Shown piece after piece: positions 44,847 through 54,400 of a stretch of DNA of 64,000 nt (positions within the stretch are counted from its first letter, which is position 1; the number at the start of each line of letters is the position of its first letter). This stretch comes from Streptococcus mitis (GTDB lineage Bacteria > Bacillota > Bacilli > Lactobacillales > Streptococcaceae). The notes under the pieces were generated by a model. It was given only the letters and a program-made list of their open reading frames with translations, ran no database searches and was not told the DNA's origin. The stretch lies in the NCBI RefSeq assembly GCF_000722705.1, contig NZ_JPFW01000009.1:231310-295309 (forward strand), written 5' to 3'. A program made the translations under genes and the position numbers.

Positions 44847-47492
44847 TTAAATTTCTTCTTTTTTGATGAATTCTGTACGAATCTCTTGTGGTGAAATGAG
44901 GCCTCTATGAACGGGATATGGTCGTTCCAGTAGGTCCAGGAAGAGATGTTGACTTTCCGGTACACGTACATTTTCACTACACATATTGTAGTAACGAAGG
45001 ACATAGCCTTCTTCATTTTCAGCTACCTTAAAGGCTGTTGGACAGATTTGCGGTATGCTGAGAACAGAATGGCTCAAGAGGCTACCAGTCGCAGCCACGC
45101 TGCCTTCTTGTTTTGCAACTTGAAGGCTGGTAAATGGTGTCTGCAAGGATTTGGCACGACGATAGGCTGAGAAGCGTTCTTGGGCTTGGTAGCATTCAAT
45201 TGCAAATTCGACTTCAAACTCCCGCAAGCATTGTGCCTCTGGTGTTGGGAAGTAGCCCCAGTCGCCTAGCTCACCTGATGCACGCAAAATAGTCACTGCA
45301 ATGGTGTCGTCTCCAAGGATTTCGTATTCATTCAATCCCTTGTTGGATACAGTCACACCTTTTTCATCGTCATACAGACTAACAAAGGCTTGTTGGTGTT
45401 GAGGATTTTCAGGATTTTCCCATGAAGCTGCTGGTTTGTTTGGTCGTGTCACCACCTCATAGATGCTTTCAGAATCGTTGCTTGGACGCGTGTTATGAGT
45501 CTTGACCAAGAGACGGATACGGTGGTCTTTGGCAGTGTTGGTAAAGCGAGTCTTGCAACGGATTTGTGGATTATCAACGAAGACAGTCATCTCAGTTTCC
45601 AGAGGAAGGCTTGTCAACTCTTCTGAACGTCCAGCCTCACGCTTCATAAACTCGATGATGCCTTTTTGCTCTTCTTCTAGCTTTTCATCTGCACTGACAG
45701 GCACGGTCAATTCATGTTTGAGCAAAATCTTAGCATAGCGAGCTGTGTTTTCCAAGACCTCGTAGCCCTTAAACTCTGCATAGATAGGCTCTGTTCCTTT
45801 TGGTTGGAAATAGATATACTCATTTCCGATGTCCCCACGGTCCTCAAAACGAATAAAGTCTTCATAGGCTTCGTGAGTTGTCTTGTCATAAACTGTGATA
45901 TTTTTACCCACACTCACCCTTACAAATGGCGTATCAATCACTCCGTTTTGGTAAATACCGTCGCGGTGTTCTTGTTCTCCTTCCAGCAATTGGAAAGTGG
46001 TCCAAGAAAGCGGTGCTAGGTGAACTGGAATGGTCACGCGCACTTGTCGAGCGATACGAGCTTGGCGGAACTTGTCTTTTGGTAAATCGTACTCAAAATT
46101 AGCCCCAAGGTCTTCGATTTTAGCCTCTACAGGACGACCATCCAAGTCCTCCACACGGTAGCTTGGCAAGGTTAAGACTGCCATCTTCTTGTAGCCTTCG
46201 GTTGGGTGCAATTCCTTGAAATCACAAGTCGCCACATCAACCACTGTGCTAACAGTATCGACCTTATCATGCAGTCCTGTATTAATGACAGTAAAGAGAT
46301 AATCACTTTGAGCCTTAGCTGTAGCGATTTTACCCTTCCACTCGTTGAGAAGATTGGTCTTAACAAAGTTTCCGACTTGATTAACCTTGGCAAAACGGAT
46401 TTCCATCTCACGATGAACCTCGTCCACGCTACAGCCACAGATACTATCATGTGGCGCATTTTGCAAAAGTGTTTTCCAAGCATAGGTCAACTGGTCCTTG
46501 TGGTTGTGGCCCCCAGTGATAATAGTCAAGGGTTCTACAACTTGCTCTAGGAGGTTGCTATTTTCTTGGAAGGCTTGTTTGAGGTAAATACGGGATGAAG
46601 ATGTGTTGGCAAGTGTGTACCAGCCATCAGTTTCCTGACTGGTCAACTCGCCTGTAACCGTTGATAACTGTTCTGGTAGGGCACCTTCCACGGCTTGAAC
46701 ATATTCATCAAAAGAACTGTGTACAAAAGTCACATCTGGGAAGAGTTCATTTGCCACACAAATGGCTTCGCTCAGATTTTTCTGTACAGGTTGGTGGTCA
46801 CATCCGTTCATCATCAACCATTGATTGGTCGAAGCATATGCACGCACATCTGACAATTTTTGTTTCCAGAAGGTCAAGGCCTCGTCTTTATCAACTGGAA
46901 TTTCATTCCCGTTACTGTACCAGTTGGCAAAGAGAATACCAAGTACACGACTACCATCTGCACCTTGCCAGTACATTTCTGAAAACTGAGACGTAAACTG
47001 CTCATCTTCGAGGACTTGGTTGTCAAATCCAATCGGTTTCACACCACGACCAAAAGCTGCCACGTGAATGCCTGATTTTTGTAGGATTTGAGGCGCTTGT
47101 CCCATATTTCCAAAGGTATCTGGGAAGTAGCCAATCTGAGTAGATTTGCCCCATTTTGCAGCTTCTTGCTGACCGATAAGAGTATTGCGGACATTGGCTT
47201 CACTTGAAATCAAGTAGTCATCCTGCAAGATGTAAAAGGGACCAATTTTGAGTTTGCCTTGGTCAATGTAACGTTGGACTTTGTCGCGATTTTCAGGACG
47301 AATTTGTAAGTAGTCATCAAGGACAATTGTTTGTCCATCTAAGTGGAAGCTCTTGAACTCAGGGTCATTTTCAAAGAGATCAAAGAGATTGTCAAACAAT
47401 TCCACCAACTGCATACGGTGGCTTTCAAAAGGCAAGTACCACTCACGATCCCAGTGACTATGTGAGATAATATGTACAACAACATTTTCCAT
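44847..47492 (-). CDS. GH38 alpha-mannosidase
   Basis: The 881-residue cytoplasmic protein begins with the zinc-binding motif ISHSHWDREWY (about residues 8-18). It has the nucleophile aspartate in GYFPDTFGNMGQAP and zinc ligand histidines in NAPHDSICGCSVDEVH. The large beta-sandwich C-terminal half is complete. Bacterial GH38 enzymes of this type prefer alpha-1,3 (and some 1,6) mannose links of N-glycans. I start at MENVVVHI, preceded by TGAGG; the ATG five codons earlier has no site. It lies between ROK and GH125 genes. Confidence 0.92.
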   Translation of the reverse strand: MENVVVHIISHSHWDREWYLPFESHRMQLVELFDNLFDLFENDPEFKSFHLDGQTIVLDDYLQIRPENRDKVQRYIDQGKLKIGPFYILQDDYLISSEANVRNTLIGQQEAAKWGKSTQIGYFPDTFGNMGQAPQILQKSGIHVAAFGRGVKPIGFDNQVLEDEQFTSQFSEMYWQGADGSRVLGILFANWYSNGNEIPVDKDEALTFWKQKLSDVRAYASTNQWLMMNGCDHQPVQKNLSEAICVANELFPDVTFVHSSFDEYVQAVEGALPEQLSTVTGELTSQETDGWYTLANTSSSRIYLKQAFQENSNLLEQVVEPLTIITGGHNHKDQLTYAWKTLLQNAPHDSICGCSVDEVHREMEIRFAKVNQVGNFVKTNLLNEWKGKIATAKAQSDYLFTVINTGLHDKVDTVSTVVDVATCDFKELHPTEGYKKMAVLTLPSYRVEDLDGRPVEAKIEDLGANFEYDLPKDKFRQARIARQVRVTIPVHLAPLSWTTFQLLEGEQEHRDGIYQNGVIDTPFVRVSVGKNITVYDKTTHEAYEDFIRFEDRGDIGNEYIYFQPKGTEPIYAEFKGYEVLENTARYAKILLKHELTVPVSADEKLEEEQKGIIEFMKREAGRSEELTSLPLETEMTVFVDNPQIRCKTRFTNTAKDHRIRLLVKTHNTRPSNDSESIYEVVTRPNKPAASWENPENPQHQQAFVSLYDDEKGVTVSNKGLNEYEILGDDTIAVTILRASGELGDWGYFPTPEAQCLREFEVEFAIECYQAQERFSAYRRAKSLQTPFTSLQVAKQEGSVAATGSLLSHSVLSIPQICPTAFKVAENEEGYVLRYYNMCSENVRVPESQHLFLDLLERPYPVHRGLISPQEIRTEFIKKEEI

Positions 47493-47545
47493 GAAGTAAA
47501 ACCTCATTCTAAATTTAAATTTTAACGTTTTAAATGTAAAAGTGT

Positions 47546-47561
47546 GATTCTGACAAGAATC
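47546..47561 (-). promoter_or_regulatory. Small hairpin and weak cre-like sequence before GH38
   Basis: A perfect GATTCT/AGAATC stem with a 4-base loop lies about 55 bases before the GH38 start. Next to it (47520-47534) is a cre-like sequence with two mismatches (TTTAAAACGTTAAAA on the minus strand). Neither is convincing alone. Confidence 0.35.
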
Positions 47562-47584
47562 AGTGAAACTAAAGCGAGCTCCTT

Positions 47585-47777
47585 ATACTAAATGAAAATC
47601 AAAGAGCAAACTAGGAAGCTAGCCTCAGGCTGCTCAAAGCACTGCTTTGAGGTTGTGGATAAACTGACGAAGTCAGCTCAAAACACTGTTTTGAGGTTGC
47701 AGATAGAACTGACGAAGTCAGTAACATCTATACGGCAAAGCGAAGCTGACGTGATTTGAAGAGATTTTCGAAGAGTA
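47585..47777 (+). repeat. Full BOX element (boxC, two boxB copies, boxA)
   Basis: It reads AATGAAAATCAAAGAGCAAA (boxC). Two boxB modules follow with stems CTCAAAGCA-CTGCTTTGAG and CTCAAAACA-CTGTTTTGAG, each followed by CTGACGAAGTCAG. The boxA end has ACGGCAAAGCGAAGCTGACG, close to the standard BOX typing primer. Its boxA edge abuts the GH125 stop codon, so it separates GH125 from GH38. Confidence 0.92.
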
Positions 47778-49058
47778 TTAGCGGATATCCAGGTAATCCA
47801 AGACCAACTCGCAGAACATCATATTGGCCCAAGAGAACCATTCACGAGAGTAGAGAGTTGGGTCGTCCACGTGGAAGCTTTCATGCATGACACCTGTCCC
47901 ACCATCGCAAGCAACCAGCTGATCCAGCAAGAATTTCTTCTCTGCCTTATCACTTGTTGTTAAGCCTTGGATAGAAAGGGCAATAGGCCAGATATAGCGA
48001 TAGAAGGTATGAGAACTTCCGAGACCACTAGCGTATTCTCCTTGGTAGAAATATGGATTTTCAGGGCTCAGAATGGTACGGCGAGTGGCTTGATAGACTT
48101 CGTTTTCAATGTCGCAATAGCCCAGATAAGGCGCAGCCAACAAACTTGGTACGTTTGGATCATCCATGATGCTGGCATTCCCCAAACCATCCACTTCAAA
48201 GGCATAAATCTTTTCGCCCTTGCTGTTGGTGGTGTAGGCGTAGTTTTCGATTCCTTCTTGAATCTCAGCCTGGAGACGCTTAGCGTCAGCAATAATCCTC
48301 TCGCTATCAGCTAGGTCTAGTTCTGCAAAGATTTCTTGAACATAACCCAAGACTACTACAGCAAACATATTTGACGGAATCAAATAGCTATACTGGCAGC
48401 AATCATCACTTGGACGGAAGGCTGACCAGGTCATACCTGTCACTGCGAAATCAGGTCCAAAGCCATCATTTACCAGAGTATCTTCCTTGCGGTCCGTATC
48501 ACGGACAAAACGATAAGGAGAGTTCTTATGGTCTTGTTCCACTGTCCACAGATGGAGAATTTCCTTGGTCGCTGCGACAAAAGTTTCATCAAATTGACTA
48601 GTCTCGCCAGTCTCTTTCCAGAGAAGATAAGCCAACTGCAAAGGATAGCAAAGCGAGTCCACTTCATACTTTCGCTCCCAAATCCAACCATTAAGGTCGG
48701 TATGGTCGGTCTCGTGGTGCCCCTTCCAGTTTTCCTCAATGTTAAAGGAATTGGCATAAGGATCCTTGAGCACCAAGATCATCTGACGTTTAACCAAACC
48801 AGCAATGGTCTGGCGCAGGAGGGCATCTCTTTTAGCCACATGAAGATAGGGTCTGAGCTGGGCTGTCGAATCCCGAAGCCACATGGCAGGAATATCCCCA
48901 GTCAAGACAAAAGTTGAACCATCTTCTAGAATCTCAACCGTATTATCCAAGGTGTCTGTATAGCAACGCTCGAAAACATCCACCCACTCTGGATGGTCCT
49001 TAGCCCGCTCTGCTACTTCATCTAGCCACTCTCTAACAATTTCTTTCGAATAAATCAT
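47778..49058 (-). CDS. GH125 exo-alpha-1,6-mannosidase
   Basis: The 426-residue protein has the GH125 features WLRDSTAQLRPY (catalytic acid region, about residues 58-69) and HESFHVDDPTLYSREWFSWANMMF near the end, with VNDGFGPDFAVTGMTWSAFRPSDD between them (each cut to its core). The pneumococcal and clostridial relatives are exo-alpha-1,6-mannosidases. I start at MIYSKEIV with GAGGAA upstream. No signal peptide, so it acts on imported glycan. It is divergent from GH92. Confidence 0.92.
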   Translation of the reverse strand: MIYSKEIVREWLDEVAERAKDHPEWVDVFERCYTDTLDNTVEILEDGSTFVLTGDIPAMWLRDSTAQLRPYLHVAKRDALLRQTIAGLVKRQMILVLKDPYANSFNIEENWKGHHETDHTDLNGWIWERKYEVDSLCYPLQLAYLLWKETGETSQFDETFVAATKEILHLWTVEQDHKNSPYRFVRDTDRKEDTLVNDGFGPDFAVTGMTWSAFRPSDDCCQYSYLIPSNMFAVVVLGYVQEIFAELDLADSERIIADAKRLQAEIQEGIENYAYTTNSKGEKIYAFEVDGLGNASIMDDPNVPSLLAAPYLGYCDIENEVYQATRRTILSPENPYFYQGEYASGLGSSHTFYRYIWPIALSIQGLTTSDKAEKKFLLDQLVACDGGTGVMHESFHVDDPTLYSREWFSWANMMFCELVLDYLDIR

Positions 49059-49228
49059 CGTGCAGTTTCCTCTTTCAAACAAGTTTCATTTTCAGTATAT
49101 AGCTTTTGAGACAGAAAATACATACACAAATGATAGTCATTTTTCTACAAAATAGTTATCTTTGAAACTCCTTTTCTAAAGGCCCTCTTTTTCTGATATA
49201 ATGTAGAAAAACAGCTAAAGGAAAGACT

Positions 49229-51325
49229 ATGAAACCACTACTTGAAACCATCGATACCCGCTTTGGAGCTGCCAGCAAGCATGCCTTTTCTTGTGGAAAT
49301 ACCCTGCCTTACACAGGCGTCCCTTTCGGGATGAATTACTTTGTGCCCCAGACCAGTGACCAGGAGGGAGCTTGGTTTTTCGATCCGCATTTGCCCATCT
49401 TTCAGGGGATTCGATTAACTCACCAGCCCAGTCCTTGGATTGGAGACTATTCTTGGCTCCTTCTGACACCTGTCACAGGACAACTAGGTGGAGACAGCCT
49501 ATTCCACCGCCAGTCTTCCTATGATAGAGATAAAGCTTCCTTTCAACCTCATTATCTGAAAATTTTCTCCCTGCGCTATCAGATTGAAAGCCAGCTTACT
49601 CCGACTTGCTACGGTGCTTCTATTCGTTTGGAGCAAAAGCAAGGCAAAACCCTCTCCCTCTATCTTCATGCAACAGATGAACTGACCGTAGAGCAAGTAG
49701 ATAAGAGAACTCTTGCCCTAAGACAAGACGGAAAAACAGAAACCAACAAAAATCCGCTAACGATGTTCACTGCTCTACAATCGAATACGTATATTCTTGC
49801 TATCAGCCAAGAAGGGAGAGACTGGCGAATTGACTTAGCAAGTAGCCATGCTGAGATTCAGCTAGCAACTTCTTTCATCTCTCCTTCTCAAGCTCTAATC
49901 AATCTATCTCAAAAGAACTTTGATAGCTGTAAAGCAAGTGCCCAAGCGGAATGGGAAAATCTTCTCCATCGTTTTGACGTTATAGAAACAGGAGAGGCCA
50001 ATCGAACCTTCTTTGACCACTGCCTTTACAGACTTTTCCTCTTCCCACAGACTTTTTATGAGATTGATGAATCAGGGCAAGCCATCCACATGGATCTGCC
50101 TACTGGTACTGTCAAGCACGGTGTTCTCTTTAGCAACAATGGTTTCTGGGATACTTTCCGCACCACCTTCCCCCTCTTTGCCCTTGTCATACCAGAGCAT
50201 TATCGTCTTTTTTTAGAAGGCTTTCTCAATAGCTACCGCGAGACTGGATTCCTTCCAAAATGGCTAGCTCCAGATGAACGTGGCATGATGCCTGGTACCC
50301 TTTTAGATGGCATTATCGCAGATAGCGCCTGCAAGGACATGGCCCCCGACCTAGAAGAAGAATTTCTCCAAGCCATGCTTGAAACAGCCACCAAGTCCGA
50401 TCCTCTCGGCATCAATGGTCGCCACGGACTAGCCCAATACCAAGAACTGGGCTACCTCTCTACCGACCACCACGAAAGCGTCAGCCATACCCTAGACTAT
50501 GCCTATAGCGATTTTTGCATCGCTAGCTGTGCCGAAAAACTAGGAAAAACAAACATCGCAGAAACGTATAGAACTGCTTCACAAAATTACCGCTATCTAT
50601 TTGACGCTGAGACAGGTTACATGCGAGCGCGAAACAAGCAAGGCAACTTCCGTCCCGACTTCTCTCCATACAGTTGGGGACGTGATTATGCCGAATGTTC
50701 TGCCATTCAAGCGACTTTAGGCGTCCTCCACGACATCCCAGGCTTAATCCAGCTTATGGGTGGAAAAGAAGCCTTCAGCAACTATCTATTGAAAGCCTGT
50801 CAAAATGCTCCCCTCTTTGAGACGACTGGCTATGGTTACGAAATTCATGAGATGAGCGAGATGGCAACTGCTCCTTTTGGACAAGTCGCCATTTCCAACC
50901 AACCGAGCTTCCACATTCCCTATCTCTTCCGTTACAGCAACTACCCTGACTACACTGCCCTTCTCATCAAGACCTTGCGTCAGAAAGCCTTTCACCCAAG
51001 CTGGCAAGCCTATCCTGGCGATGAAGACAATGGTAGTCTCTCGGCCTGGTACATCTGGTCGGCACTCGGATTCTATCCGACCTGTCCAGGCAAACCAAGC
51101 TACGACCTCGGAATTCCTCTCTTTGACCACCTCCGTATTTACCTAGCTAAAGAAGGTAAATGGCTGGATATCCATGCCGAGCAAAACCACAGCCACTTCA
51201 ACTTTGTCAAAGAATGTCGACTGGATAAGGTGCCAGTATCTAGCATTCAACACCGAGACCTCTTGAAAGCTGATCAGCTAACCTTCACCCTCAGCTGGTT
51301 GCCAAGTCAGCCGTTCACTTCCTGA
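49229..51325 (+). CDS. GH92 alpha-mannosidase
   Basis: The 698-residue protein starts with VPFGMNYFVPQTSDQ and contains the family motifs SNNGFWDTFRTTFPLF, GRHGLAQYQELGY and GDEDNGSLSAWYIWSALGFYP, the last carrying the general acid glutamate (EDNGSLSAW). Calcium-dependent GH92 enzymes remove alpha-1,2, 1,3 or 1,4 mannose from high-mannose glycans. No signal peptide is present. A -10 box TATAAT lies at 49197-49202 and AAAGGA before the ATG. It is transcribed away from the other glycosidase genes. Confidence 0.92.
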   Translation: MKPLLETIDTRFGAASKHAFSCGNTLPYTGVPFGMNYFVPQTSDQEGAWFFDPHLPIFQGIRLTHQPSPWIGDYSWLLLTPVTGQLGGDSLFHRQSSYDRDKASFQPHYLKIFSLRYQIESQLTPTCYGASIRLEQKQGKTLSLYLHATDELTVEQVDKRTLALRQDGKTETNKNPLTMFTALQSNTYILAISQEGRDWRIDLASSHAEIQLATSFISPSQALINLSQKNFDSCKASAQAEWENLLHRFDVIETGEANRTFFDHCLYRLFLFPQTFYEIDESGQAIHMDLPTGTVKHGVLFSNNGFWDTFRTTFPLFALVIPEHYRLFLEGFLNSYRETGFLPKWLAPDERGMMPGTLLDGIIADSACKDMAPDLEEEFLQAMLETATKSDPLGINGRHGLAQYQELGYLSTDHHESVSHTLDYAYSDFCIASCAEKLGKTNIAETYRTASQNYRYLFDAETGYMRARNKQGNFRPDFSPYSWGRDYAECSAIQATLGVLHDIPGLIQLMGGKEAFSNYLLKACQNAPLFETTGYGYEIHEMSEMATAPFGQVAISNQPSFHIPYLFRYSNYPDYTALLIKTLRQKAFHPSWQAYPGDEDNGSLSAWYIWSALGFYPTCPGKPSYDLGIPLFDHLRIYLAKEGKWLDIHAEQNHSHFNFVKECRLDKVPVSSIQHRDLLKADQLTFTLSWLPSQPFTS

Positions 51326-51335
51326 AATGCAAAAA

Positions 51336-51371
51336 TCTCCTAGCAGACTTTCCTGCTAGGAGATTTTCTTA
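51336..51371. terminator. Strong bidirectional terminator after GH92
   Basis: Perfect 13-bp stem AATCTCCTAGCAG/CTGCTAGGAGATT with a 6-base loop, A run before and T run after. It also faces the end of the giant adhesin gene. Confidence 0.92.
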
Positions 51372-51438
51372 TGAGAGGTACTTATTTAAGCTTTAAAAAT
51401 CGGACTTATTATTCGACAATTATCAAACAATCTACCAA

Positions 51439-54400
51439 TTAAGCTTCTTCGTCTTCTTTACGACGACGGCCTGCAAGACCAAGACCAAGTAATGCACTTG
51501 CGGCTGCTGCTACCATAGCTACAGTAGAATCTGCTGTACCTGTATTTGGCAATTCTTTAGCCACTGTACGTGTATTTGCTTGTGCTGATGCTGTTTGACT
51601 AGCATTTGCTGCTGCTTGAGTTGTAGTTGGTGTTTGAGCATCTTGGTCATTAGCTGGAGTTGCATGATTAATTGCTGAAGCAACTTTCGCCATGAAGTCT
51701 TCGATACGTTTCACCATTGCATCCACTTCTGCTTGACTTGCTTTTGCATTGGCAAATACATCTTTAGCTTCTGCAAGTAAAGTTTGAGCTTCTTTTGCTT
51801 GTGCAACATCTAATTTATCTAATTGAGAAGCGATTAAACTATCCAAGTTATGAATTTCTGATTCTAATTTAGATTTATCTACTTTAGCATCAGTATTTCC
51901 TGCATTACCATCATATTGTGGTACATAAGGACGTTGTTTGAATGCATCATCTCTTGAAATTGCTAATACTTTACCATCTTTTGTTACGATAGTTACATTT
52001 CCAGCTTTATCAATGTTAACTGCTAAATCAGTCTTACCATCTTTCGTAACTTTCATATTACCATCTTTGTCGATTATAATTTTCACTTTAGAATCTTTAG
52101 ATGTGTAAACTGTATTTCCTTGTTCGTCTGTTTCTTTCGTGAACTCATCAAGATTGAATGCATCTTTAGAATTAATCGCACCTAACATCATGAATTGGAA
52201 TTTCGCTTTTTCTTCTGGAGTAATATTAGCAAGATCTGTTACCTCTACTTTACTCAAGTCGATATCAAGATTATCTCCACCATGTTTAGATTTAGAAACA
52301 GCTTCTTTATCTTTCACTAGTTGTTCTTTAGAAATTGTTGCTGTAGAACCATCTGGCATTGTTACTGTTGCGTTTCCTTTGTTGTCCACTACTACAGTTG
52401 CGCCTGGATTTACTGCTTCAATGGCTTTCTTAACAGCTTCTTTTTCAGCGTCTGTTAAGTTTTCTTTATCTCCAACTAATGTACGGATAGCTGGTGTTTT
52501 CACTTTAGCGTTTGTAGCTTCATCAGCTAATTTTTCAGCTGGGATTACTAAGTCTAAAGCTGGAATGTTAAGAACTGTTCCATCAGCTTTCGTTACTGTT
52601 GCGTTTCCTTTGTCATCTACTACTACAGTTGAACCTGGGTTGACTGCTTGAACTTTAGCGATGATTTCATCTTGCTCATCTGTCGTTAATGAGTCTGGAT
52701 TTGCTACTACAGTCTTCGCTGCTGGCGTGTTTGCATCGTTACCACCATTAGGTTTGTTAGCATCGTCTTCGACTTTAACTAAGTCTGTTGATGGGATAAC
52801 TGAAACATTACCATCTTTCACTACAGTTGCATTTCCTTTATCATCTACTACTACAGTTGCGCCTGGATTTGCTGCTTTAACTTTGTCTTCGATTGCTTTC
52901 TTCTCAGCGTCAGTTAATTGTTCTGGATTTGCTACTTTTGTCTTAGAAGCTGGTGTAACTGCATTGTCTTTCGCTTTTCCATCGTTCACATCTTTTTCAG
53001 ATTTTGTTAAATCTGATGCTGGGATGACTGCTGTCTTACCATTTTCTAATGTTACTGTTGCGTTTCCTTTTTCGTCTACTACTACAGTTGAACCTGGGTT
53101 GACTGCTTTAACTTTAGCTACGATTGCATCTTTCTCATCTTGTGTCAATGAGTCTGGATTTGCTACTTTTGTCTTAGAAGCTGGTTTAACAATTTCATTT
53201 CCTGCTTTTGGTGCATTTTCTGCATCTGCATTCTTAGTTAAGTCTGCCGCTGGAATTACCGCTGTCTTACCGTTTTCTAATGTAACTGTTGCATTTCCTT
53301 TGTCGTCTACTACTACAGTTGAACCTGGATTTACTGCTTTAACTTTAGCCGCAATTGCATCTTTCTCATCTTGTGTCAATGAGTCTGGATTTGCTACTAC
53401 AGTCTTATCTGCTGGTTTAACGATGTCGTTTCCTGCTTTTGGTTCTTTAGCTTGTGCTTCTGTCTTCGTTAAGTCTGCTGCTGGAATCACAACTGGTTTT
53501 CCATCTTTAGGTGTTACTGTTGCATTTCCTTTATCATCTACTACAACTTTAGCTTCTGGATTTAAGGCTGTAAGTTTGTCTGTGATTGCTTGTTTCTCAT
53601 CATCAGTAAGTTTTGTTGAATCTTTTACTAAAGTTTTATCCGCTGGTTTAACTACGTTGTTACCTGCATTTGGTTTAGCTGCATCTTCTGCTGACTTAGT
53701 TAAGTCTGCTGCTGGAATTACTGCTGTCTTACCATTTACTGTTACTGTTGCGTTTCCTTTATCATCCACTACAACTTCAGCACCTGGGTTGACTGCTTTA
53801 ACTTTAGCCGCAATTGCATCTTTTTCATCTTGTGTTAATGAGTCTGGATTTGCCACTACAGTCTTATCTGCTGGTGTGTTTACATCATTTCCTGCGTTTG
53901 GTTTAGCTGCATCTTCTGCTGACTTAGTTAAGTCTGCCGCTGAAATTACCGCTGTCTTACCATTTACTGTTACTGTTGCGTTTCCTTTGTCGTCTACTAC
54001 AACTTCAGCACCTGGGTTGACTGCTTCTACAGCTTTCTTAACAGCTTCTTTCTCTGCATCTGTAAGTTGTTCTGGATTTGCTACCACAGTCTTATCTGCT
54101 GGTTTAACTACGTCGTTTCCTGCGTTTGGCTCTTTAGCTTGCGCTTCTGTCTTAGTTAAGTCTGCCGCTGGAATTACCGCTGTCTTACCATCTTTCGTAG
54201 TTACTGTTGCATTTCCTTTATCGTCTACTACTACAGTTGAACCTGGATTTACTGCTTCTACAGCTTTCTTAACAGCTTCTTTCTCTGCATCTGTAAGTTG
54301 TTCTGGGTTCGCTACTACAGCCTTATCAGCTGGTTTGTTCACATTGTTTCCTGCTTCTGGTTTAGCTGCATCTGATTCTGTTTTCACTAAATCTTTCGCT

